From an uncultured SAR86 cluster bacterium (GTDB lineage Bacteria; Pseudomonadota; Gammaproteobacteria; Magnimaribacterales; D2472), in assembly GCA_902591665.1 (NCBI GenBank), contig CACJBO010000002.1:1-64000 (forward strand): a stretch of DNA of 64,000 nt. Direction: 5' to 3'. The number at the start of each line of letters is the position of its first letter. The stretch's first letter is position 1. This document shows, piece by piece, positions 55,881 to 64,000 of this stretch. Below the pieces are notes generated by a model. That model saw only the letters and a list, made by a program, of their open reading frames with translations, had not been told where the DNA came from and made no database searches. The position numbers were made by a program, and so were the translations under genes.

Positions 55881-56654
55881 CTAATCGAAATTTGGTTCGC
55901 GTTTTTCAAAAAAAGCTATTACAGCCTCTTCATTTTGAGGACTTCTAGTCAAGCTATTTTGAATTTCAGCTTCGCTTTGATATGTGTCCCAATACGAATT
56001 AGATAATGATTCTCGCATTAATTTTTTGGTGTTCGCAAGGGCTTGTGGTGATCTTTTAGCAAGTCTATCAGCCCACTCTAATGTATCTTCTTTTAGCTTA
56101 TCAACCGTTGTTACTTTATTAGCCAAACCAAACTGCAAACATTCTTTTGCATCAATTTTTTTTGCTTCTATTGCATATTCATATGCTTTTGAATATCCAA
56201 GATATTTTGGTAATAGCCATGAAAGTCCCCCATCAGGTATTAAAGCAATGTTACTAAATACCGAGAGAATATATGCATCATCAGACATCACTCTTAAATC
56301 ACATGCCATAGCAAATGCAGCTCCTATTCCAGCTGCTGGACCTTGTATAGAAGCTATAACAGGCTTAGGCATAGAAATTATATTGTCAAATGAAGGCTTA
56401 AAGCCTCTTAACAAAGCATCCTTTGATCCATCCCAATTAGCATCAGCTTCAGATAAATCAGCGCCAGAAGAAAAAGCTCTTCCTGATCCAGAAAGAACCA
56501 CAACTCTTATATTGTCATCATCTTTCACTAATTTAGTTGCTTCTTGTAAATCCCAAATTAATTGAGAATTAAAAGCATTCAATACGTCTGGTCTATTTAT
56601 TTCTATTGAAGCAACTTTATTTTCTTTATTTATTTTTACTGTCTTAAAATCCAT
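55881..56654 (-). CDS. Enoyl-CoA hydratase/isomerase family protein
   Basis: Crotonase-fold enzyme, 257 residues. The oxyanion-hole segments are GRAFSSGADLSEA and IQGPAAGIGAAFAMACDLRV, and IALIPDGGLSWLLPKYLG holds the region with the catalytic Asp of PaaG-like isomerases (the hydratase second Glu position is Asp here). It may act in beta-oxidation or phenylacetate-like ring catabolism; no pathway genes are nearby to decide. It stands alone on the minus strand, with 3 bases between its stop and that of leuA. Confidence 0.88.
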   Translation of the reverse strand: MDFKTVKINKENKVASIEINRPDVLNAFNSQLIWDLQEATKLVKDDDNIRVVVLSGSGRAFSSGADLSEADANWDGSKDALLRGFKPSFDNIISMPKPVIASIQGPAAGIGAAFAMACDLRVMSDDAYILSVFSNIALIPDGGLSWLLPKYLGYSKAYEYAIEAKKIDAKECLQFGLANKVTTVDKLKEDTLEWADRLAKRSPQALANTKKLMRESLSNSYWDTYQSEAEIQNSLTRSPQNEEAVIAFFEKREPNFD

Positions 56655-56687
56655 AATTTAAATCTCCTAGAGTTTCATACCTAAACA

Positions 56688-57635
56688 CTATTTCTTAGAA
56701 ATAATGATACATCCATCTTTATAACAAATTTCTCCGCCTGCTTGATCCTTATCAGCTCTTGTCCATGAAACTAAAGATTTAGGCCCAGGATTTGATTGTA
56801 TAAAAGTTTTTATAATTTCTTCAATTACCTTTTTGCTTGGCATGGCTATACCCTGTTTTCTGATTGAATGTCTAATAATATCAACAACAAATGGTTCATC
56901 TATTTCTATTAGATCTTTAACTTTAATTTTTTTATCAATTAAATGTTTAAATTTTTCTTCTAAAAGAATTTCATATGATTGATTTTTAATCCTTATAAAC
57001 TCTGAAGTATTAGAGATTCTTGATGATGCCTTCATCCATCTCTGCTCAATAGAAGGAATAATATTATTTCTTATGTAGTTTCTATCTTGCTCCTGTCCAT
57101 CATTAGACTCATCATTGATATAACTGATGTTGTTTTCTCTGAGGTACATCATAATATTTTCTTTGGTTAGATTAATTAATGGTCTTACGAGATAACCATC
57201 TCCTACGCCTCTTTTGCAATTAAGGCTTTCAAGACCATTAACTCCTGTGCCTCTAAATAGCCTTAATAAAAAAGTTTCAGCTACATCATTAGAATGATGA
57301 CCAAGTAAAATCTGGTCTCCCTCTTTGAGGTATTTTGTAAATATCTTGTATCTAGCTTTTCTAGCAGCTGATTCCAGACCATCCCCATCAATTTTAATTT
57401 CAACAGACTCAACATGGCATGGTATACCTAATTTCTTAGAGGTCTGTTTACAATGGTCTTCCCATCTTGCTGAATTGCTTGAAAGATTATGATTTATATG
57501 GATTGCCTCTATGTTAGAAATATCATATGAACAAAGCAAATGCAATAATGCGGTGGAGTCAGCCCCCCCACTATATCCAACATAGATTTTTTTATCTAAA
57601 TCTAAGTGACAAGTTAAATCATTAAAACTAATCAA
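56688..57635 (-). CDS. tilS: tRNA(Ile)-lysidine synthase, short form
   Basis: Modifies C34 of the CAT-anticodon tRNA-Ile2 to lysidine using ATP and lysine. The P-loop SGGADSTALLHLL sits at residues 20-32, and GHHSNDVAETFLLRLFRGTG plus RPLINLTKENIMMYLRENNISYINDESN complete the catalytic domain. At 315 residues it is shorter than E. coli (432), keeping only a reduced C-terminal part. The start is TTG at 57635, 3 bases after the accA stop. It closes the lpxA-to-tilS cluster. Confidence 0.94.
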   Translation of the reverse strand: MISFNDLTCHLDLDKKIYVGYSGGADSTALLHLLCSYDISNIEAIHINHNLSSNSARWEDHCKQTSKKLGIPCHVESVEIKIDGDGLESAARKARYKIFTKYLKEGDQILLGHHSNDVAETFLLRLFRGTGVNGLESLNCKRGVGDGYLVRPLINLTKENIMMYLRENNISYINDESNDGQEQDRNYIRNNIIPSIEQRWMKASSRISNTSEFIRIKNQSYEILLEEKFKHLIDKKIKVKDLIEIDEPFVVDIIRHSIRKQGIAMPSKKVIEEIIKTFIQSNPGPKSLVSWTRADKDQAGGEICYKDGCIIISKK

Positions 57636-57638
57636 AAT

Positions 57639-58628
57639 CTAAATGCCAATTTCTACTAATCTTTTGTATCTTCTGTCCAGCAGTTGTTCCATAGACATAC
57701 TATTTAGAGCAGATAAATTTTTAATTAGGGAGTCTTTTATGCTTGATGAAATTAGATCATAGTCCCTGTGAGCACCACCCAAAGGCTCTTCAATAATTTC
57801 ATCAATAATTTTTAATTTTTTTAGTTCATTTGCTGAAACCTTCATCGCCTCAGCAGCATCTGAAGCCTTGTCAGCTGTTCTCCATATTATTGAAGCACAA
57901 GCTTCTGGAGAGGCTACAGAATAAGTAGCATATTGAAGCATTGCAATATTATCACCAACACTTATAGCTAATGCTCCTCCAGAACCTCCCTCACCAGTAA
58001 CTACAACTAAAATTGGAGTTCTTAGTTCTGACATGACTGCTAAATTTCTAGCAATTGCCTCACTCTGGCCCCTTTCTTCACCCTCTATACCTGGATATGC
58101 TCCAGCCGTATCAATAAAAGTTATAACTGGCATGGTAAATTGTTCAGCTAACTCCATCAGTCTCTTAGCTTTTCTATAGCCTTCAGGCTGAGGCATTCCA
58201 AAATTTCTTCTAACTTTTTCTTCGGTATCTCTTCCTTTCTCATGTCCAATAATCATGACCGGCATATTTTCAAGATATGCTATGCCTCCAATAATTGAAG
58301 CATCATCACCAAATTGTCTGTCACCATGTAATTCATCAAAATCATTAAAAATTCTGTCTATAAAATCTAATGTATGAGGTCTCTGAGGATGTCTAGCAAC
58401 TTGAACTGTCTGCCAAATAGAAAGCTTTGAATATATTTTTTTTGTTTCCACATCCCTTTCTTTTCGAAGAGTATTAATCTGATTGTTTAACTCTGAAGAA
58501 TCTATAGCTGAATTTTTTAGAGCAGTGATTTTCTCAGATATATCCTGAATTGTTTTCTCAAAATCTAAAAATTTATAATCTTCTGAAATCTCAGGGATGT
58601 TCTTTGGATCAATTTCTTTATTTGTCAT
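57639..58628 (-). CDS. accA: Acetyl-CoA carboxylase carboxyltransferase subunit alpha
   Basis: Carboxyltransferase subunit that with AccD moves carboxyl from biotin to acetyl-CoA to form malonyl-CoA. 329 residues from the ATG at 58628 ([13 protein letters not shown]); a TTG at 58643 would add five residues. The N-terminal helix is followed by [61 protein letters not shown], and [16 protein letters not shown]. Conserved throughout. It lies 18 bases downstream of dnaE, as in E. coli. Confidence 0.97.
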   Translation of the reverse strand: MTNKEIDPKNIPEISEDYKFLDFEKTIQDISEKITALKNSAIDSSELNNQINTLRKERDVETKKIYSKLSIWQTVQVARHPQRPHTLDFIDRIFNDFDELHGDRQFGDDASIIGGIAYLENMPVMIIGHEKGRDTEEKVRRNFGMPQPEGYRKAKRLMELAEQFTMPVITFIDTAGAYPGIEGEERGQSEAIARNLAVMSELRTPILVVVTGEGGSGGALAISVGDNIAMLQYATYSVASPEACASIIWRTADKASDAAEAMKVSANELKKLKIIDEIIEEPLGGAHRDYDLISSSIKDSLIKNLSALNSMSMEQLLDRRYKRLVEIGI

Positions 58629-58646
58629 TTTTATTCGGTGCAAAAA

Positions 58647-61600
58647 TTATATTTCTAGAGCATTTTTTCCAAAAGTTTCATCTAACAAACTTAAATTTGA
58701 TAATGTCGGTTCAAATTTAAATTTGTCACCCATGTCTATTATAGCCTCTGAATCATTTGTTATTACTTTTACATTTAAATTACATCCTGTAGATTTCCAC
58801 AAATCTTTATTTAACTTCTCTAATTTTTCAGAAAGCTCCTCAAGTGAAAATAGGTCAGATTTTTCTAGATTTAAGATAACTTCCTGAATCTTTTTTAAGA
58901 GCTCTTGGTCTAATGACTTAACTTCTTTAACTCTCATCCTAAACATTGCATCACCAATTTCTTTAGATCTGTAGTCATCTATTTCAACAGCACCCTTTAC
59001 AACAAGAATTTTTCCATCTTTTAAAATTTCATGACATTCTTCAAGAACTTCACTTGGGACCACTCCATCCATAACTCCAGTACCATCATCAAAATTTATA
59101 AATGTTAAAGGTTTTCCTTTTTTGTCTTTTATTTGTCTAACACTGTTTATTAAGACTACCAAGGAAGCTTTTTTTGTATCATGGTTGAGTTTGTGTATTT
59201 GCGTTGATCTAAGTCGATTTACTTTTGTCTCAATTGCATTGACAGGATGTCCAGATAAATAATATCCCAATGATTTTTTTTCAAGCGCTAACAACTCGCT
59301 TAAATTCATGTCTTGAGTATTTTTATATTTTTCATATGGGTCAAAACTATCATCTAGTGATGAGAATAAATCTCCTGACATTCCAACTTGCTTAGATATA
59401 TTTTTTGATCCGTCTTTCAACATATCCTCAACACATGAAATTGCTATGCTTCTTGAGGGAGCAATGCTATCAAATGCACCAGATTGAGATAAAGCCTCTA
59501 AGGATTTCTTACCTCCAAGTTTTGTGTCAACTTTCTTTGAAAAATCCCATAAATCGTTAAATGTATTGGTTTCTCTTATTTGACACACATGTTTTATGAA
59601 TGTATCAGCCACACCTTTTATGGCTCCTAAACCATATTCGATATCTCCATCTTCATTTACTAAAAACATTTTGCTACTGGATAAAATATTTGGTTTTAGA
59701 ACATTGATATTCATTCGCTTACATTCCTGAATTAATGCATGAATTTTATCTGTATTTCCTAGCTCAGTTGAAAGTACTGCAGCCATAAAATGCTCAGGAT
59801 AATAAGTTTTAAGATATGCTGTTTGATAAGAAATTACTGCATAAGCAGCTGAGTGGGATTTATTAAAGCCGTACTCTGCAAATTGCTCTATTAGCTCAAA
59901 TATTTTTTCTGCTGTTTTTGCTGGTATAGAATTTTTATCGCAGCCCTTAACAAAAATTTCTCGTTGCTCTTCCATTTCTTCAACTTTTTTCTTACCCATC
60001 ACTCTTCGAAGTATGTCTGCTTGACCCATAGAATAACCAGCAAGAACTCGAGCAGCTTCCATGACCTGTTCTTGGTAGACAATAACTCCATAAGTTTCAG
60101 ATAGAACTGGCTCAAGTAATTCATGAGGATAGGTAACCTGACTTCTGCCATGTTTTCTATCTACAAAAGTTGTATGCATTCCTGAATTAAGGGGTCCAGG
60201 CCTGTATAGAGCTAAAAGAGCTGTTATTTCTTCAAATTTTGTAGGTTTGAGTTTTTTGATTAAATCTCTCATCCCTGTTGATTCCAATTGAAAGACTGCC
60301 ATTGTTTTACCAGATGATAATAATTCAAATACCTTGGGATCATTTAATGGAATACTATCTAGATTTAATTGCTCTTCACCGTTTTGAAAAGATTTGTTGA
60401 TAGATTTTACGGCTTTATCAATGACGGTTAGTGTTCTTAATCCTAAGAAATCAAATTTTACTAATCCAATTTTTTCTACATCATCTTTATCATACTGAGT
60501 CATGATTGAAGATGACTGTCGATCATTATATATAGGACAAAAATCTGACAAGCTTCCTGGGGCAATAACAACTCCACCAGCATGTTTACCTACATTTCTT
60601 GCTATGCCTTCTAATTTATATGCCAAGTCTACAACTTCTCTGACTTCAGAATCATTTTTTGCAGCTTGAGCAAAAACTGGTTGTTCTTCTTTTGCTCTAT
60701 CAAGTGTCATTCCTGGTGCAAACGGAATCATTTTTGAAATTCTATCTCCCAATGCATAAGGCTTACCCATTGCCCGAGCAACATCTCTGACAACAGCTCT
60801 TGCAGCCATTGTTCCAAAAGTAGCTATTTGTGAAACAGCTTCGCTGCCATATTTATTGCTTACATAATCAATAACGCTATCTCTTTTTTCCATACAAAAA
60901 TCTATATCGAAGTCGGGCATAGATATCCTTTCAGGATTGAGAAAACGTTCAAATAGCAAACCATGAGCTATCGGATCAAGTGTGGTTATACCAAGTGAAT
61001 ATGCAACTAATGAACCAGCTCCTGAGCCCCTGCCAGGCCCTACAGGAACATCATTATCTTTAGACCACTGAATAAAATCATAGACAATTAAAAAGTAACT
61101 TGAGAAGCCCATTTTTTTTATTTGATTTAATTCATAATCAAGTCTTTGCTTGTATTCTCCTTGCTTTTTATCATCAAAATTTACAATTATTTGATTTAGC
61201 TTTTTGTGTGAAAGTTCAGCAATATATGAATCAAAGTCATGTTCATCTGGAACAGGATATTCAGGAAGAAAATATCCTTCAGTATGCAGAGATACATTAC
61301 ATTTTTTTGCAACTTCATTTGTATTTTTTATGAGCTCATCAAAGTCTAGAAATAAATTACTCATTTCATCAGGAGACTTAAAATACTGCTCACTAGAAAA
61401 AGGTTTTTCTCTATTTGGATCATTCAAAGTTCTTCCTGTATTAATACATACTTTAGTTTCGTGAGTCTCATAATCATTTTTTTCTGAAAAAAGAACATCG
61501 TTTGTAGCAATTAAAGGAACTCCTTTTAGATTAGAAATTGGGAGTATATTTGTAAAAAATTCCTGCTCATCTGGTCTATTAGTTTTTTGAATTTCTATAA

Positions 61601-62090
61601 AGAAATCTTCTTTAAATACTTCTAGAAATTTATCAATACGACTGGCTGCCTCATCAAATTTCTTCCTTTTTATTAGCTCAAATATGTGACTATCTTTTCC
61701 GCCAGAAATTACTATTACATCATTTCTAAATTCCTCAAGATCATTGAAATTAAGTATTGGAGTTTGATATGAATAATTATTATGAGCTTTAGAAATCGCT
61801 CTCATTAAATTTTTATGTCCATTGTTATTTTTAGCCAAACACAAAAGTTCATGCGATGAGTCATCACCATCAAATATAACTCTTATTGACGATCCAGATA
61901 TTGGCTTAATACCTGCACTTTCGCATTTATTAAAAAATTTAACCATTGCAAACATATTAGACTTATCAGTTAAAGCAAGAGATGGGACAGAATGCTTTTT
62001 TGCACAATCAACTAACTGATTAATTGTTAAGAGCCCTTGCGTAATACTATATTCTGATGAGACTCTTAAATGAGAAAATGTTTTTTCCAT
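58647..62090 (-). CDS. dnaE: DNA polymerase III alpha subunit
   Basis: Replicative polymerase catalytic subunit. 1147 residues (E. coli 1160). N-terminal PHP domain, then the C-family polymerase core with GPGRGSGAGSLVAYSLGI, the catalytic aspartates in MPDFDIDFCMEKRD, FGTMAARAVVRDVARAMG and GFNKSHSAAYAVISYQTAYLK, a helix-hairpin-helix/OB-fold region near 950-1060 and a tau-binding tail. In the PHP domain the usual H-x-H-S-D pattern reads HLRVSSEYS, so metal ligands are lost, consistent with proofreading supplied by DnaQ. It lies between rnhB and accA. Confidence 0.98.
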   Translation of the reverse strand: MEKTFSHLRVSSEYSITQGLLTINQLVDCAKKHSVPSLALTDKSNMFAMVKFFNKCESAGIKPISGSSIRVIFDGDDSSHELLCLAKNNNGHKNLMRAISKAHNNYSYQTPILNFNDLEEFRNDVIVISGGKDSHIFELIKRKKFDEAASRIDKFLEVFKEDFFIEIQKTNRPDEQEFFTNILPISNLKGVPLIATNDVLFSEKNDYETHETKVCINTGRTLNDPNREKPFSSEQYFKSPDEMSNLFLDFDELIKNTNEVAKKCNVSLHTEGYFLPEYPVPDEHDFDSYIAELSHKKLNQIIVNFDDKKQGEYKQRLDYELNQIKKMGFSSYFLIVYDFIQWSKDNDVPVGPGRGSGAGSLVAYSLGITTLDPIAHGLLFERFLNPERISMPDFDIDFCMEKRDSVIDYVSNKYGSEAVSQIATFGTMAARAVVRDVARAMGKPYALGDRISKMIPFAPGMTLDRAKEEQPVFAQAAKNDSEVREVVDLAYKLEGIARNVGKHAGGVVIAPGSLSDFCPIYNDRQSSSIMTQYDKDDVEKIGLVKFDFLGLRTLTVIDKAVKSINKSFQNGEEQLNLDSIPLNDPKVFELLSSGKTMAVFQLESTGMRDLIKKLKPTKFEEITALLALYRPGPLNSGMHTTFVDRKHGRSQVTYPHELLEPVLSETYGVIVYQEQVMEAARVLAGYSMGQADILRRVMGKKKVEEMEEQREIFVKGCDKNSIPAKTAEKIFELIEQFAEYGFNKSHSAAYAVISYQTAYLKTYYPEHFMAAVLSTELGNTDKIHALIQECKRMNINVLKPNILSSSKMFLVNEDGDIEYGLGAIKGVADTFIKHVCQIRETNTFNDLWDFSKKVDTKLGGKKSLEALSQSGAFDSIAPSRSIAISCVEDMLKDGSKNISKQVGMSGDLFSSLDDSFDPYEKYKNTQDMNLSELLALEKKSLGYYLSGHPVNAIETKVNRLRSTQIHKLNHDTKKASLVVLINSVRQIKDKKGKPLTFINFDDGTGVMDGVVPSEVLEECHEILKDGKILVVKGAVEIDDYRSKEIGDAMFRMRVKEVKSLDQELLKKIQEVILNLEKSDLFSLEELSEKLEKLNKDLWKSTGCNLNVKVITNDSEAIIDMGDKFKFEPTLSNLSLLDETFGKNALEI

Positions 62091-62094
62091 TTTA

Positions 62095-62640
62095 CTAAGC
62101 GATAACTCCTTTAAATGTTTTTCTGTGAATTGGTGTTATGCCATGCTTTTTTATTGCAGCTTTATGCAATTTCGTGCCATAACCCTTATGACTCGAAAAA
62201 TAAAAATCTGGATATTTTTTATCAAATTGCATCATTAAATTATCCCTATAAACTTTTGCAATAATTGAGGCGGCGCTTATTTCATCTACAATAGAATCAC
62301 CACCAATTATTGTTTGAGTATCTATATCTAAATCAGGTTTATGCGTTCCATCAACAAGAATCTTACCTGGTTCAACAGATAGGTTTAGTATAGCCCTTTT
62401 CATTGCTAATAAAGAAGCTTGTAGAATATTAATACTATCTATTTCTTCAACAGATGCAGATCCAAAAGAAAAATAAGAATTTTGCATTATGGTTGAAGAT
62501 AACTCTTCTCTTTTCTTCTTTGAAAGCTTTTTTGAATCTGCAAGACCAGGTATGTTAGTTTTTAGAACTACAGCTGCTGCAATCACAGGGCCAGCCAAAC
62601 AACCTCTTCCAACCTCATCAACTCCAGCAATAAAATTCAA
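62095..62640 (-). CDS. rnhB: Ribonuclease HII
   Basis: Removes ribonucleotides from DNA and cleaves RNA in hybrids. 181 residues. The catalytic Asp-Glu pair is in IAGVDEVGRGCLAGPV, and further acidic residues lie in LVDGTHKPDLD and DEISAASIIAKVYRD. The C-terminal HKGYGTKLHKAAIKKHG is typical. The start is a TTG at 62640 overlapping the lpxB stop (TTGA), and the stop is 4 bases before dnaE. The order lpxB-rnhB-dnaE is as in E. coli. Confidence 0.96.
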   Translation of the reverse strand: MNFIAGVDEVGRGCLAGPVIAAAVVLKTNIPGLADSKKLSKKKREELSSTIMQNSYFSFGSASVEEIDSINILQASLLAMKRAILNLSVEPGKILVDGTHKPDLDIDTQTIIGGDSIVDEISAASIIAKVYRDNLMMQFDKKYPDFYFSSHKGYGTKLHKAAIKKHGITPIHRKTFKGVIA

Positions 62641-63752
62641 AGCTTTAAAATTGCATTTGTGTGCTCGGTTTCCTCTGAGCCAATTAATAAGGTTCTCAAT
62701 TGTTCTGAAAGTGAGTTTAAATGATGAAAATCATTAGATTCAATAGCCTTTAGTATTTCTTGTGGAGTACATTTTTTTTGAATTAGTTCAGGAAATTTTC
62801 TTGAGCCTAATAATAAATTTGGAAGGCCGACATCATCAATCTTTAGCATTCTTGAAATAATAAAATAATTAATTGGATTTGTTCTATAACAAATAATTGG
62901 GGATGCGCCTAATATTGCAGCTTCAAGAGTTGCAGTCCCAGAGGTTACTACGGAGCAATCAGAAATTGATAAGAAATCTTTTGCAGAGTCTATGCTTATC
63001 TTAACTGGCAATGATTTTGGGACAAGATTATCAATTGTTTCATAAGTCTTTTGATCAGATGCAGGAATTAGGTACACATAATCCTCATTTTTATTTGCAT
63101 GAATATTAATAAACTCTATATAAGTAGGGAGTAAATTTTCAATTTCAGAGACCCTGCTTCCCGGGAGTATTGAAATATATCTTTTTAAAGGATCTAAATG
63201 ATATTTTTTATATACAAGCTGTGAGTCTTGTTTAAATAATTTACTAAATGGATGTCCTATATGAATACTTGGTAAATTCTTATTTCTATAATAATCATGC
63301 TCAAAATTAAATAAGCACATTGTTAAATCTATATAACGTTTAATATTTTTAATTCTACCCTCTCTCCATCCCCAAACTGATGGACTAACAACTTGAATAT
63401 TTTTGCTTATTTCTTTTTGCTTGAGTATTTTGTGAATGCTTATATTAAAATCTGGGGAATCAATGCCTATGAAATAATCTACATCATTTTCAATGAATAA
63501 ATTTATTAATTTTTTTTGTAGTTGTCTGAGTTGCCTATATTTAATTAGAGGTTCTATTAAGCCCATTACATGCAACTCACTAAAATCAAAAATTGAACTG
63601 AGTCCTTCTTGAATTATTTTAGGTCCACCAACTCCATATAATTCGACATGATGAGTTTTTTTAAGTCCTGAAATTATTTTTGCTCCAAGTCTGTCACCGG
63701 AGTATTCGCCTGCAACAACCCCAACTTTAATAATTGGCTTTTGCAAGCTCAC
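62637..63752 (-). CDS. lpxB: Lipid-A-disaccharide synthase
   Basis: GT19 glycosyltransferase that joins UDP-2,3-diacylglucosamine and lipid X to form the lipid A disaccharide. 371 residues. Characteristic segments are VAGEYSGDRLGAKII near the N-terminus, SPSVWGWREGRIKNI, ISILPGSRVSEIENLLP and SGTATLEAAILGASPIICYR. It directly follows lpxA with no gap and overlaps rnhB by 4 bases. Peripheral inner-membrane enzyme acting on the cytoplasmic face; with LptF/LptG in this window, it confirms a Gram-negative envelope. Confidence 0.96.
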   Translation of the reverse strand: MSLQKPIIKVGVVAGEYSGDRLGAKIISGLKKTHHVELYGVGGPKIIQEGLSSIFDFSELHVMGLIEPLIKYRQLRQLQKKLINLFIENDVDYFIGIDSPDFNISIHKILKQKEISKNIQVVSPSVWGWREGRIKNIKRYIDLTMCLFNFEHDYYRNKNLPSIHIGHPFSKLFKQDSQLVYKKYHLDPLKRYISILPGSRVSEIENLLPTYIEFINIHANKNEDYVYLIPASDQKTYETIDNLVPKSLPVKISIDSAKDFLSISDCSVVTSGTATLEAAILGASPIICYRTNPINYFIISRMLKIDDVGLPNLLLGSRKFPELIQKKCTPQEILKAIESNDFHHLNSLSEQLRTLLIGSEETEHTNAILKL

Positions 63753-64000
63753 TTACCTTAAAATGCCACGAGATGAAGCTTTAATAGACTGAGAAAAAAT
63801 ATCTAGATAGGTATCATTCGTTTCAGCCAAAAGAATATCTATTTCTTTTAACGAATCTTCAAGCTTTAATCCCTTTTTATAGATAATTTTAAAAGCTTTC
63901 TTAACAAGACTTATGGATTCTGATGGAATATTATTTCTAGTCATTCCTACTGAATTAAGACCGATTACTCTTGCTGGGTTAGAAGCTACCTTAGTATAAG
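63753..64000 (-). CDS. lpxA: UDP-N-acetylglucosamine acyltransferase LpxA (5' part outside window)
   Basis: The first enzyme of lipid A synthesis, transferring 3-hydroxyacyl from ACP to UDP-GlcNAc. Only the C-terminal ~82 codons are visible, and the frame runs off the window end. Segments NPARVIGLNSVGMTRNNI, VKKAFKIIYKKGLKL and a final SIKASSRGILR match the LpxA C-terminal helical domain (E. coli ends TRGLIR). The stop is followed directly by the lpxB start, as expected for the lpxA-lpxB unit. fabZ and lpxD would be expected upstream. Confidence 0.93.
   Translation of the reverse strand, partial: YTKVASNPARVIGLNSVGMTRNNIPSESISLVKKAFKIIYKKGLKLEDSLKEIDILLAETNDTYLDIFSQSIKASSRGILR

Overview
The window is 64 kb of AT-rich, very tightly packed bacterial chromosome. 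Gene order is gammaproteobacterial: mreB/gatCAB; hemA-prfA-prmC divergent from lolB-ispE-tRNAGln-prs-rplY-pth-ychF; carAB-greA-rlmE-ftsH-glmM-tpiA-secG; tRNAfMet-rimP-nusA-infB-rbfA-truB-rpsO-pnp; map-glnD-dapD-dapE; lptFG divergent from pepA-valS; holD-rimI; lpxA-lpxB-rnhB-dnaE-accA-tilS. The low GC, very short intergenic gaps, shared stop codons and trimmed proteins suggest a streamlined marine gammaproteobacterium. SAR86-like is my best guess; this is inference, since no rRNA is present. I saw no phage, IS element, CRISPR array or integrase, and no gene-free stretch longer than 300 bases.

Layout. 1-4148: partial mreB (cell shape) divergent from the amidotransferase operon gatCAB. 4145-10092: accessory metabolism, with an AMP-binding acyl-CoA ligase plus a MaoC dehydratase, a nitroreductase plus SelO, and a two-gene unit of a gamma-butyrobetaine-hydroxylase-like oxygenase and an HD-domain protein. 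That unit has the architecture of the TmpA/TmpB organophosphonate pathway. 10163-18130: heme, termination-factor, isoprenoid, PRPP and translation genes with two tRNAs. 18142-18644: two related small membrane proteins separated by a terminator-like hairpin. 18776-26840: the metY-nusA-infB-pnp transcription/translation operon on the minus strand.

26938-36737: an inverted tRNA-Leu, then secG, tpiA, glmM, ftsH, rlmE, greA, carB and carA on the minus strand. 36877-42221: map, glnD, dapD and dapE, covering N-terminal Met removal, nitrogen signalling and lysine/DAP synthesis. 42218-51759: a peptide transporter, an RDD protein, LptF/LptG for LPS export, PepA, a shortened ValRS, a CPBP protease and a YheT-like hydrolase. 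51756-56654: an acetyltransferase, glutathione peroxidase, a small membrane protein, RimI/HolD, LeuA and an enoyl-CoA hydratase. 56688-64000: tilS, accA, dnaE, rnhB, lpxB and partial lpxA.

Most of the window is core housekeeping. The points most worth a second look are the TmpA/TmpB-like pair (8445-10092), the small membrane protein pair with a terminator just before the second start codon (18142-18644), the C-terminally truncated ValRS with no holC beside it while a divergent holD survives, and five convergent gene pairs that share a four-base stop overlap.
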